Positions 1 through 7,988 of a stretch of 64,000 nucleotides of DNA are shown here, one piece after another. Under the pieces are notes generated by a model. The model was not told the DNA's origin and ran no database searches. It saw only the letters and a program-made list of their open reading frames with translations. Origin of the DNA: Lachnospiraceae bacterium (GTDB lineage: Bacteria; Bacillota; Clostridia; Lachnospirales; Lachnospiraceae). The stretch lies in the NCBI GenBank assembly GCA_017624835.1, contig JAGAMG010000022.1, positions 62,001 to 126,000 on the forward strand. The letters run 5' to 3'. The first letter of the stretch is position 1. Each line of letters begins with the position of its first letter. Position numbers and translations under genes: made by a program.

Positions 1-1965
1 ACCAACAGGAGAACCACATTTTGAACAGAACTTTTTCCCTTTTGGAATTACGCTATTACACGATAAACAAATTTCCGTCTCAACAAATTCTCCATTTTCA
101 CAACGCATTTTTCTACAAGACGGGCATATTACTTCTCCATGTACCAAATGTGTACCACATTCACATACTGCAATACTATTTGCAATTCTATATATCAATG
201 TTCTATTTGACACAGACAGATTTTTTACTAACAAAATCAACTTTGAAATAGTCTTACCTACATTAATCTGTTCATCAACCGTTAAATCTTTATGTTTTAG
301 CGAAATATTAATAGCATCGCTATCTACAAATGAAATCATATATTCATCTGCATCTACACATTCAACTTGTTTAATTTTATCTATCTCAAAAGACTTGTTT
401 TCATTTGAAAATATTCCTTTCGAATATATATGAAGCATTTCATTTGTTAGCAAAATCCCAGATTTCCCATTTCCACTTCTGTCAAACAGGATTAATGCCA
501 CTTCATTCTCTTTTATTGAAGCTATTGTTTTTACCGCATTTTCCTTTTGTTCTAGTTTTCCTATAATACCCGGAATATCTATCCAACCGGCTGAAATTAT
601 ATTCTGCGCAATATTCTTTTCCACTATTTCTTTAATGGATTCAAAAATTAATTCAGGATTACGGTATTTACATTCTTTCTCCCATAATGAATCTAATAAT
701 TTGGGGAAATCCTCCGACCGATAATGTTCTTGAAAAACCTCCTTTCTTGTTGCTTCATCAAGAGTCTTTCTGTTATCAAGAATCCCATAGAAAGTCACAT
801 AATCCATCTTAATTTTTTCAGCAGTTTCTCGAGAATTATATTTAACACCGTGAACAGTGCTTAATTCCTCGTCTATATGTCTCAAAATGTTTTCACACTC
901 TTGAATCTCCGGAATCAAATTTTCTTCAATATCATGACTATCGCAAAATTCCTTTAGTTCCTTCACTGTTCTTTTAAAAGAATCTTCACACTTTATTGCC
1001 ACTTGACTCTTATTAAAAGCATTCAAATATTCTCCACAATTTTGAGCATAAGTCTTTCTACCATATTTTTCCGCTGTTGATTTAATTATATTTTCCAACG
1101 AACAACCGAAAAACACAGACATTTTTCGCAGGTCACCATTTTTATCTCCAAACTCCTTCCAAATTAATAGATATAGCCCTTCATGATAGGGATTCAATAA
1201 AAGTGCCTGCACAAGCTGTTCCCTTTTTTTATCTTTCGGAATTCTCCCTTGAAGGTAATTCTGCCTAATAGCTTCCGACTGCTTAGCTTCTGTTTCCGTT
1301 ACACATTTACACTTAATATTTGCTTCACGTTCTAACGCTTTCCTCAATGCATCAATCACATTATAAGCAACTTCTATCAAAGCATCTCTTAATGTTTCTT
1401 TCGATTCTCTGTATACTGCAGATTTGCTTGCACTAGCAGCAATACTAGAACCCATATTTCCTACTGCATTCCCCAACGAATGTACCATTCCAGTTGTTGC
1501 ATTCATTACACCCGCCGTTGCCATACCTTTTATAGCACCACCTAAGCCAAACCCTCCTCCTACAACTCTTCCCCTGCCATCTTTTCTTGCTTGCCTATAT
1601 TCCTTTTCCAATTGCTTTTGACCATCAATCTCATCAATTTCTTTCTCCATAGCACGCAACGCTCTAAAAAAAACATCATAACCATTTTCAAAATACTTAT
1701 CAACAAATAATCCACTATTAATTGTATACACACCTTGTTCACCTAGTATACTTACAGCTTTCTCTATAATCGGTTCTATTGCTTCATCAATTACTGCATC
1801 ATATGTCTCCCACAACGCTCTGCAATTATATTGAGCATCATACCATTTATCAAATATACTACCAACCTGTTCAATTAACCTTGCAGTGCTGATTTCTATT
1901 TGTCGTTCATTCTCAACCTCAGTTGATACAATTATTTTTTCTCCCACAATCTCGTACTCTGTCAT
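1..1965 (-). CDS. Large zinc-ribbon protein with Gly-rich segment and PH-like region (3' end outside window)
   Basis: An open frame runs from an ATG at 1965 to the window edge with no stop, so at least 655 residues are seen and the C-terminus is missing. The N-terminal third is acidic and probably helical. A Gly/Ala-rich segment (about residues 140-185, with GGGFGLGGAIKGMATAG) could be membrane-associated. A charged helical middle follows. Residues near 515-600 look like a beta-rich PH-type module. The last 60 residues hold paired Cys motifs (CECG...CPSC and CLSC...CSKCG) typical of zinc ribbons. I do not recognise the family and assign no function. It has its own promoter and is divergent from a small XRE regulator. 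Confidence 0.8.
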   Translation of the reverse strand, partial: MTEYEIVGEKIIVSTEVENERQIEISTARLIEQVGSIFDKWYDAQYNCRALWETYDAVIDEAIEPIIEKAVSILGEQGVYTINSGLFVDKYFENGYDVFFRALRAMEKEIDEIDGQKQLEKEYRQARKDGRGRVVGGGFGLGGAIKGMATAGVMNATTGMVHSLGNAVGNMGSSIAASASKSAVYRESKETLRDALIEVAYNVIDALRKALEREANIKCKCVTETEAKQSEAIRQNYLQGRIPKDKKREQLVQALLLNPYHEGLYLLIWKEFGDKNGDLRKMSVFFGCSLENIIKSTAEKYGRKTYAQNCGEYLNAFNKSQVAIKCEDSFKRTVKELKEFCDSHDIEENLIPEIQECENILRHIDEELSTVHGVKYNSRETAEKIKMDYVTFYGILDNRKTLDEATRKEVFQEHYRSEDFPKLLDSLWEKECKYRNPELIFESIKEIVEKNIAQNIISAGWIDIPGIIGKLEQKENAVKTIASIKENEVALILFDRSGNGKSGILLTNEMLHIYSKGIFSNENKSFEIDKIKQVECVDADEYMISFVDSDAINISLKHKDLTVDEQINVGKTISKLILLVKNLSVSNRTLIYRIANSIAVCECGTHLVHGEVICPSCRKMRCENGEFVETEICLSCNSVIPKGKKFCSKCGSPVG

Positions 1966-2036
1966 GTAAGCACTCCTATCCTCATAAGTTTTTCTGATAT
2001 CGACATCAAAGAATCGTAATTTACATTTATTTTTAA

Positions 2037-2065
2037 ATTTTATCATTCTCCATGTCTGATTTCAA
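2037..2065 (-). promoter_or_regulatory. Sigma-70-type promoter of the zinc-ribbon gene
   Basis: On the minus strand a TTGAAA -35 (2060-2065) and a TAAAAT -10 (2037-2042) are separated by 17 bp. Each box matches consensus at 5 of 6 positions. The 42-bp dyad lies just upstream of the -35. Confidence 0.6.
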
Positions 2066-2070
2066 CACAA

Positions 2071-2112
2071 AATTTCCGTTTTAGTGTAATTAATTACACC
2101 ACTATGGAAATT
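2071..2112. promoter_or_regulatory. 42-bp two-tier dyad, candidate operator of the XRE regulator
   Basis: A perfect 16-bp palindrome GTGTAATTAATTACAC (2084-2099) is flanked at equal distance by AATTTCC (2071-2077) and GGAAATT (2106-2112), all centred on one axis. It sits between the divergent zinc-ribbon and XRE genes. It is therefore a likely binding site for a dimer or tetramer of the adjacent regulator. The binding itself is inferred. Confidence 0.55.
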
Positions 2113-2152
2113 CTATTTAGTACACTAGCTGTGAAAGTAGGTGGTACTGTTG

Positions 2153-2440
2153 GTGAATATGGGAGAAAAACTTAAATCTCTTAGAATCGAAAAAAAATTA
2201 ACCCAAAAACAAGTTGCCAGTAGGATAGGTTTAGCTATTAGTGCCGTATCATCCTACGAATCAGGCGCACGCTATCCCTCTTACGATGTGCTTGTAAAAT
2301 TAGCGCGTATTTTTCATGTATCAACTGACTATTTATTAGGTATAACAGATACTAGAAATATTGACGTTACCGGATTAGACGATAGTGAAATTGAATTGGT
2401 TTCACAATTAGTGAATATACTTAGAAACAAAAATAATTAA
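2153..2440 (+). CDS. Small XRE-family HTH transcriptional regulator
   Basis: A regulator of about 95 residues made almost entirely of a Cro/C1-type helix-turn-helix (LRIEKKLTQKQVASRIGL, then SAVSSYESGARYPS) with a short acidic tail. In-frame starts exist at 2141 (GTG), 2153 (GTG) and 2159 (ATG). The AGGTGG at 2139-2144 is 8 nt before 2153, which favours that start, though ATG 2159 is a common family start. It is divergent from the zinc-ribbon gene across a large dyad, so autoregulation and control of that gene are likely. It ends at a hairpin shared with the convergent oxidoreductase gene. Confidence 0.85.
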   Translation: MNMGEKLKSLRIEKKLTQKQVASRIGLAISAVSSYESGARYPSYDVLVKLARIFHVSTDYLLGITDTRNIDVTGLDDSEIELVSQLVNILRNKNN

Positions 2441-2444
2441 AAAG

Positions 2445-2471
2445 ACCGCTACAGAATTATTCTATAGCGGT
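2445..2471 (-). terminator. Hairpin between convergent genes
   Basis: ACCGCTA (2445-2451) pairs with TAGCGGT (2465-2471). On the minus strand the stem is followed by CTTTTTAATT, giving a plausible intrinsic terminator for the oxidoreductase transcript. It may also stop the XRE transcript. Confidence 0.6.
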
Positions 2472-2510
2472 ACTACATGATATTTATTTTATAATTCCAT
2501 TCAGCATTTC

Positions 2511-3491
2511 TCAGCTTCTTGTATAGAATTTTTCATGCTTCTGCATCCGATACGCAATATCAATCAACGGTACTGTGAAATCCATGCTTTCTAAAGGCTG
2601 CGCACCACTCTGTACTGCATCTAAGAAGCTCTCTATTTCCCCATAGAAGCCGCTTGCAATGGCATTTTGTAAATCATTGCCGATGGTTGGACCTGCTTCT
2701 GTTTCTACTATTTTATCCCCACGATAAACCGTGATTTCCCCGGGACTGTCGCTACATTCCCAGACGGGAAGGGTAGCATAGTATGCGGCATCCTTGCAGG
2801 ACGCAAAGACTCTTTCATTCACAAGTCCGCTTTCAATCATAATGGTAATCTGACCTGTGGTTCCGTCTGCAAAACGGCAGTGGAGATAATAATTGCTTTG
2901 CTCAGGCCCATATTCCGGCATATCCTGATAAAAGTAATTTACTTCCTCATAGTCCGTCCCTGCCAAAAAGCGCAGCAAATCAATGCTGTGAATAGCAGTT
3001 GTGTAGAAATTGGGAACAATCCGCTGAATGCGGCACATCTGCACCTGAATATCCCGCACCTTTTCTTTTTGCAGTTTTTCTTTCAGGCTTTTTACCACAG
3101 GAATATGATGGCGGTTGAATGCTACCTGATGTAGTATGTTATGTTCTTTTAAAACTGCTGCGAGCTCCTTGGCTTCCTCAGGAGTCATAGCCGGAGGCTT
3201 TTCCAGCATCATAGGGATACCAAAAGGCGCAAGTTTTTTTACCAAAGCTGTCATATGCTCCGGCAACACGCAAACTAACACACCATCCATTTTTTCTTTT
3301 TCCAGCATCTCTACTGCATCGGTATATACTTTTCGAAAACCGATATCCGCAGCTTTTTCTGCCTTTTCCCGATTCAAATCACAGCAGGCTATTAATTCTA
3401 CCTTGCCTTCCTCCTGTAATTTTTGTAATGATGGAAGATAGTACTGATTTACAATAATCCCACAACCGATTAAACCAATTCTTATTCTCAT
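2511..3491 (-). CDS. Gfo/Idh/MocA-family oxidoreductase
   Basis: An NAD(P)-dependent sugar or polyol dehydrogenase-like protein of about 326 residues. The N-terminal Rossmann fold has GLIGCG near residue 6. The family EKP motif lies in MMLEKPPAMTP near residue 97, and the C-terminal alpha/beta substrate domain follows. An in-frame ATG at 3497 overlaps the upstream stop, but GAGGAG (3499-3504) is only 1 nt from it and 7 nt from ATG 3491, so 3491 is preferred. The gene directly follows an unknown 251-residue protein and is probably cotranscribed with it. The substrate cannot be read from sequence. Confidence 0.88.
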   Translation of the reverse strand: MRIRIGLIGCGIIVNQYYLPSLQKLQEEGKVELIACCDLNREKAEKAADIGFRKVYTDAVEMLEKEKMDGVLVCVLPEHMTALVKKLAPFGIPMMLEKPPAMTPEEAKELAAVLKEHNILHQVAFNRHHIPVVKSLKEKLQKEKVRDIQVQMCRIQRIVPNFYTTAIHSIDLLRFLAGTDYEEVNYFYQDMPEYGPEQSNYYLHCRFADGTTGQITIMIESGLVNERVFASCKDAAYYATLPVWECSDSPGEITVYRGDKIVETEAGPTIGNDLQNAIASGFYGEIESFLDAVQSGAQPLESMDFTVPLIDIAYRMQKHEKFYTRS

Positions 3492-3493
3492 AA

Positions 3494-4249
3494 TCATTCT
3501 CCTCTGTTATTTGCAGAAAGGGTACTATATTCTCCTTTTTTATTGTAGGAATCCATGAGATAGCTTTCATCCGTTAGTACACAATCAATTTCTATGTCAT
3601 CCTTGCGGTAACGACTTCTGCGACTTAAATCCTCCTGGGGCTTTTCCTGCTTTGCCTGAAAGGTATTTCGATTAGAGAAGGAGAAATGCTTTGTCAGATA
3701 GCCTGCAACATTTTGGAATTTTACCCGTACCTTCTGCCATAAGGTTTCCTGCTGCCTTCCGGTATCTTCAATAGCCGAAAAATAGGGATTATTTGTATAG
3801 GTACTTAGTGGCGGTACTGCCGCAGAGGCCTGACTCACATTGGAAATCTGGCGCATATCCGGCTGGGCTGCCGGATTTCCCTTAGACGCATCAAAGCCCT
3901 GAGACATAACAGACTCCTCTGCTTGAATACTTAAGGGCGTCATTATGGTCTGTGTACCTGATTCATCCGTCTTAACTGCACTACTGTTTTCTATCGGAGC
4001 ATCGCCGCCGGTATTCTCCCCCCAAATTCTTCCCCAAAGACTTTTCGCACCACTTAGCAGATTTTTTACCCAAGTCTGAAATGACATTCCTCTTTCAAGG
4101 CTTTCCTGTAGACTTTGTTGCACCTGGGACTGTGTAGAGGATGTCATGGACATGTTACCATCTTGTTTTTTTACACTATGATTATGCTTACAATTTGTAA
4201 CCTGATGCATATCCGAGTTATGATTCGAACCAATTCCACCAATCTGCAT
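3494..4249 (-). CDS. Hypothetical 251-residue Ser/Gln-rich protein
   Basis: I do not recognise this protein. It begins with a His/Asn-rich stretch (HNSDMHQVTNCKHNHS), has a low-complexity Ser/Thr/Gln/Ala body and ends in a charged tail. There is no signal peptide and no clear membrane segment; the most hydrophobic part is around WVKNLLSGAKSLWGRIWG. A strong AAAGGAGG site precedes ATG 4249. Its stop overlaps the start zone of the downstream oxidoreductase, so the two genes are translationally close. The composition suggests a largely disordered protein. Confidence 0.65.
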   Translation of the reverse strand: MQIGGIGSNHNSDMHQVTNCKHNHSVKKQDGNMSMTSSTQSQVQQSLQESLERGMSFQTWVKNLLSGAKSLWGRIWGENTGGDAPIENSSAVKTDESGTQTIMTPLSIQAEESVMSQGFDASKGNPAAQPDMRQISNVSQASAAVPPLSTYTNNPYFSAIEDTGRQQETLWQKVRVKFQNVAGYLTKHFSFSNRNTFQAKQEKPQEDLSRRSRYRKDDIEIDCVLTDESYLMDSYNKKGEYSTLSANNRGE

Positions 4250-4280
4250 ATGACGCCTCCTTTACTTTTCATCTACAAAA

Positions 4281-4322
4281 ATAGGTATGAATGCGCTTTC
4301 TCTCAAACACATTCATACCTAT
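4281..4322 (-). terminator. Strong hairpin terminator after the Na/Pi cotransporter gene
   Basis: A 13-bp perfect stem pairs ATAGGTATGAATG (4281-4293) with 4310-4322. On the minus strand it is followed by a TTTTTG tract. It lies between the Na/Pi gene and the unknown gene downstream. Confidence 0.8.
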
Positions 4323-4359
4323 AATATCGGTTATTATTTCCTTCCTTATTAGGGCACCA

Positions 4360-5991
4360 TCACCCCATCTTGGCATACGCCTGGGCAATATTCAACACAT
4401 GGTCTCCGATTCGTTCAAAATCCGTAAGCATTTCTGAGTATAAAATACATCCCTCCTCGGAGCACAGCCCCTGACGCATTCTTTCCAAATGGCTTTCGCG
4501 GAATCTGACAGTCATGTCATCTATCTGTTGTTCCATTGCCGCCACTTCTGTCAACCACTCTGTCGCATCTGCTTCCTTGTTAGAAGCCTTATGAATTGCC
4601 TTGCGGCAGATATTTTGCATTTCCATAATTTCTGACTTGGCTGTTTCTGAAAACACAATCTTATTCTTTTCCATTACCTGTACATAACCACCAATATTCA
4701 ACGCATGGTCTCCAATACGTTCTGCATTTCCGGTAATCAAAAAATATTCTTCAATGGTAGCAACATTTTGTCCGCTGTTATTATGTACTAATATTTTGGA
4801 AATATATTGAGAAATTTCTTTATTCAAATAATCCAGAGTTTCTTCTGTCTGCTCAATCTCCTTAAAAGCAGACATATCCACATCCAATACTGCCTGAAAA
4901 CATTTTTCCACATTTTCTTCTGCCAAAGAAAGCATTCTCTGAATTTCCTGACGGAGCATATCCAAGTGCACCGCAGAAGAACCCAATGTAATGCTGCCTC
5001 TGTGGAATTCCTCCTGCAAACCAAACAGAGAAGTCTTTTGTGCAGTGTCTTCCTTTGCATCCGGCAAAATTTTGTTTGCCAATGCTGCAAGATACTGACC
5101 AAAAGGCAATAAAAGCAGGGTAGTCACAATATTGAACAGGGTATGCATATTGGCAATCTGAGCTGCCGGATTGCCGGGCGTAAAGCTTTCTATCAAGTTC
5201 GCCAGCGGAAGCGTCAGGCATACCGTAGTAAAAATTGCAGTACCAATAATATTAAACAGTAAATGAATCAACGTAGTACGTTTCGCATTCCGATTGGTTC
5301 CTATGGAAGCAAGTACCGCCGTAATACAGGTACCGATATTTTGTCCAAACAATACAAATACCGCACTGGGAAAAGCAATCAATCCATTGGTCGCCAATGC
5401 CTGTAAAATACCTACTGATGCAGACGAAGATTGGATAATGGCAGTAAATATGGCACCTGCCAGAATACCCAGCACAGGATTAGAAAATTTAGTCATAAGA
5501 GAAACAAAGGCTTCCGACTCCTGCAAAGGATCCATGGCTGCCCCCATCATATCCATACCAATAAATAGTACCCCCAGTCCTGCTAAAATTTGTCCGATAT
5601 GATGGAGCTTGGGCTGTTTGAAAAAGACAATCATCACCACACCAAAGAACGCAAACAGAGGTGCCAGCATTCCCATATCCATCGCAATCAACTGTCCGGT
5701 AATGGTAGTACCGATATTAGCACCCATAATAATCCAGACTGCCTGTTGCAAGGTCATCAAACCGGAATTTACAAAACCTACTACCATAACCGTTGTAGCA
5801 GAGGATGACTGAATGACTGCCGTAATTCCGGCACCAACCACTACTCCCAAGAAACGATTAGCAGTTAATTTTTCCAAAATCTGCTTCATACGGTTACCCG
5901 CAGCATCCTCCAAACCGTTACTCATCATCTGCATACCGTACAAAAACAAAGCCAATCCGCCTAATAATCCCAAGAAATCTGTAATACTCAT
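4360..5991 (-). CDS. Na/Pi cotransporter family protein with PhoU-like tail
   Basis: A 543-residue membrane protein predicted to couple sodium to inorganic phosphate movement. The two inverted membrane repeats each carry the hallmark QSSSA motif (about residues 61-65 and 187-191). The C-terminal 200 residues are helical and PhoU-like (IEQTEETLDYL; AERIGDHALNIGGY; FERIGDHVLNIA). This is the usual two-domain arrangement of bacterial YjbB/NptA-like proteins. GGAGG precedes ATG 5991. The gene has its own candidate promoter at 6054-6081 inside the upstream terminator and ends at a strong terminator, so it may be a single-gene unit. Confidence 0.9.
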   Translation of the reverse strand: MSITDFLGLLGGLALFLYGMQMMSNGLEDAAGNRMKQILEKLTANRFLGVVVGAGITAVIQSSSATTVMVVGFVNSGLMTLQQAVWIIMGANIGTTITGQLIAMDMGMLAPLFAFFGVVMIVFFKQPKLHHIGQILAGLGVLFIGMDMMGAAMDPLQESEAFVSLMTKFSNPVLGILAGAIFTAIIQSSSASVGILQALATNGLIAFPSAVFVLFGQNIGTCITAVLASIGTNRNAKRTTLIHLLFNIIGTAIFTTVCLTLPLANLIESFTPGNPAAQIANMHTLFNIVTTLLLLPFGQYLAALANKILPDAKEDTAQKTSLFGLQEEFHRGSITLGSSAVHLDMLRQEIQRMLSLAEENVEKCFQAVLDVDMSAFKEIEQTEETLDYLNKEISQYISKILVHNNSGQNVATIEEYFLITGNAERIGDHALNIGGYVQVMEKNKIVFSETAKSEIMEMQNICRKAIHKASNKEADATEWLTEVAAMEQQIDDMTVRFRESHLERMRQGLCSEEGCILYSEMLTDFERIGDHVLNIAQAYAKMG

Positions 5992-6015
5992 TTTTTCCTC
6001 CTGTTATTTAACAAA

Positions 6016-6064
6016 AATGACATAACCTGTCACTTCATCAATGCTAAGTACAGATTATGTCATT
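6016..6064 (-). terminator. Hairpin after the amylase gene
   Basis: AATGACATAA (6016-6025) pairs with TTATGTCATT (6055-6064), and on the minus strand TTTTTG follows. It would end the galactan/glucan cluster transcript. The 5' arm of the minus-strand hairpin overlaps the -10 box of the next promoter. Confidence 0.65.
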
Positions 6065-6081
6065 ATCCCATTTTCAGTCAA
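6054..6081 (-). promoter_or_regulatory. Candidate promoter of the Na/Pi gene inside the terminator
   Basis: On the minus strand TTGACT (6076-6081) and CATAAT (6054-6059) are spaced 16 bp. Transcripts starting here would carry only one arm of the hairpin, so they would not be terminated. Confidence 0.45.
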
Positions 6082-6149
6082 TCAATGTTAAGAATGCTTT
6101 ACGATTTCTTGATACATGTAAATTTTATTTTACAAAACTTTATATTTAT

Positions 6150-7964
6150 TTACTTTCCCAGCACCAATACAGAATAAGGAGGCATTGTTACTACATCCTC
6201 ATTACGTTCTATCGTTTCTTCGCCGGTCAGCAGTTCTCCCAGCACCACCATCTCATTAACTTCCATCTTAGAAGAATCCGACACGCCAACATTTTCCACA
6301 TCTCCTCCGGCTCCCTGTACAATCTTGCTCAAATCCACTTCTGAGGTCTCTGCACTGATGTTAAAGATTAATACCACATGATTTCCTTCATATTCCTTGG
6401 AAATCACACAAACGGTATCACTTGAAATTTCCTCATGGAAAGTGACCTCGCCCCTTGAAATTTCCGGATTCTGATTCCGCAGACGGATTACATCCTTTAC
6501 ATAATTATAAACAGATGTGACATCCCCCGCCTGTTCCTCCAGACTGTCAAATTTCATTTTCACATTTTCCATGTCTGCGGGACCATCACACATGCCCACT
6601 GCATCCGGGTTTTTACTCCAATACATGGGAGCACGCTTATTCTCGTCCTTGCCGGAGCCCTTCATACCAAGCTCCTCTCCATAATAAAGGAACACATTAC
6701 CACTCGTCAAAAGATTTAGTGCATGTCCTATCTTGGTTTGTGCTACACTGTTTTCCCCTGCATAGTATCCGGCACTTCTGGCCAGATCATGATTGGTATA
6801 AAAGGGAGCATCCACATAATCTGCATGATAGCTTTCGTGCAATTGATTCGCCTCTACCTGCATCTTTCCGTAGGTGGAAGCCTTCTGTCTTCCGTTTACT
6901 ACATTAGAAATAATACCGGATTTATCCGCAAATTCAAAGGCAAACATGCTGTCCACGCCACTGGCATAATACCTGGAATAGGTAGCTCTGTCCGTCCAGC
7001 ATTCGCACACCAGATAGGTATCCGAATTCATTGCTTTTACTGCATCATTAAACCAGGTCAGTATCTCCACATTTTCTTCCACCGAACCGGTTACATACTC
7101 CTTCACCGCATCCAGACGGAAGCCATCCACTCCTTTATCCAGCCAAAACCGGGCAATCTCCTCAAATTCCTCTCGCACCGCTGGACTTTTCAGATTCAAA
7201 TCCGGCATCTCGCTCCAAAATTGCGCCTCATAATACCAGCTCTCCGCGCCAATTACCTGAGCATAGCCACTCTTGGCTTCCTTTGAAAAATGATAATAAT
7301 CCAAATAAGGACACTCCTGCATGTCCGGCTCCTTCCCCTCAGGCAGTTGCTTCAAATAGTTGGTGGCCTCCAAAAACCAAGGATGTTGGCTGGAAGAATG
7401 ATTCATAGCAAGATCAATGATGACATTAATACCTCTTTCATGGCACTCCGCCAACAATTGCTCAAAATCTGCCATAGTGCCATATTCAGGGTCAATATCC
7501 ATATAATCCTTGGTATCATACTTATGATAGGTGGTAGAAGGCATAATGGGCATCAGCCAGATACCATTAATTCCCAAATCCGTATTCGTGCCGACATCCC
7601 CATCATTAAGATAATCCAGCTTCTGAATCACCCCCTGCAAATCCCCTATTCCATCCTGATTACTATCATAAAAAGAATAAACAAAGATTTCATAAAAGGT
7701 GCGGTATTTATCATCAAGGACATTCAATGGACGAGCTTTCCAGGCAGAAGTGTCGGCAATTACACTATTATCTGTAACATCAGCATCTGTTCCTGTTGCA
7801 TCTGAGGGTTCTATGCCAACATCCACACCCGCACTACTGCTACTTTCCTGTTCTATTCCAGTCCCGGGCTGTGCACTACCACATCCCGCCAGAGTGCACA
7901 CACAAATCAACACCAAGATAACCGTCAACCGGACTTCATTTTTTCTTCGACACAATCTGTCCAT
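6150..7964 (-). CDS. Lipoprotein alpha-amylase family glycoside hydrolase (GH13)
   Basis: A 604-residue extracellular, membrane-anchored GH13 enzyme. The signal peptide ends in the lipobox LAGC with the lipidated Cys at residue 28, then a Ser/Asp-rich linker. The (beta/alpha)8 domain shows the GH13 regions: VIIDLAMNHSS, GFRLDAVKEY (nucleophile Asp285), VCECW (acid/base Glu321) and FYTNHD (Asp393). A beta-sandwich C-domain ends the protein. It is the only glycosidase of this cluster with an export signal and probably cuts alpha-glucans at the surface. It is the last gene before a terminator, 24 nt after the GH2 gene. Confidence 0.92.
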   Translation of the reverse strand: MDRLCRRKNEVRLTVILVLICVCTLAGCGSAQPGTGIEQESSSSAGVDVGIEPSDATGTDADVTDNSVIADTSAWKARPLNVLDDKYRTFYEIFVYSFYDSNQDGIGDLQGVIQKLDYLNDGDVGTNTDLGINGIWLMPIMPSTTYHKYDTKDYMDIDPEYGTMADFEQLLAECHERGINVIIDLAMNHSSSQHPWFLEATNYLKQLPEGKEPDMQECPYLDYYHFSKEAKSGYAQVIGAESWYYEAQFWSEMPDLNLKSPAVREEFEEIARFWLDKGVDGFRLDAVKEYVTGSVEENVEILTWFNDAVKAMNSDTYLVCECWTDRATYSRYYASGVDSMFAFEFADKSGIISNVVNGRQKASTYGKMQVEANQLHESYHADYVDAPFYTNHDLARSAGYYAGENSVAQTKIGHALNLLTSGNVFLYYGEELGMKGSGKDENKRAPMYWSKNPDAVGMCDGPADMENVKMKFDSLEEQAGDVTSVYNYVKDVIRLRNQNPEISRGEVTFHEEISSDTVCVISKEYEGNHVVLIFNISAETSEVDLSKIVQGAGGDVENVGVSDSSKMEVNEMVVLGELLTGEETIERNEDVVTMPPYSVLVLGK

Positions 7965-7988
7965 TCCTACGCCCTTTCTAATTACATT

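Noticed and set aside
6723..7805. Two long plus-strand frames opposite the amylase gene
   Set aside because: They are antisense to the GH13 catalytic region and lack starts with ribosome sites.
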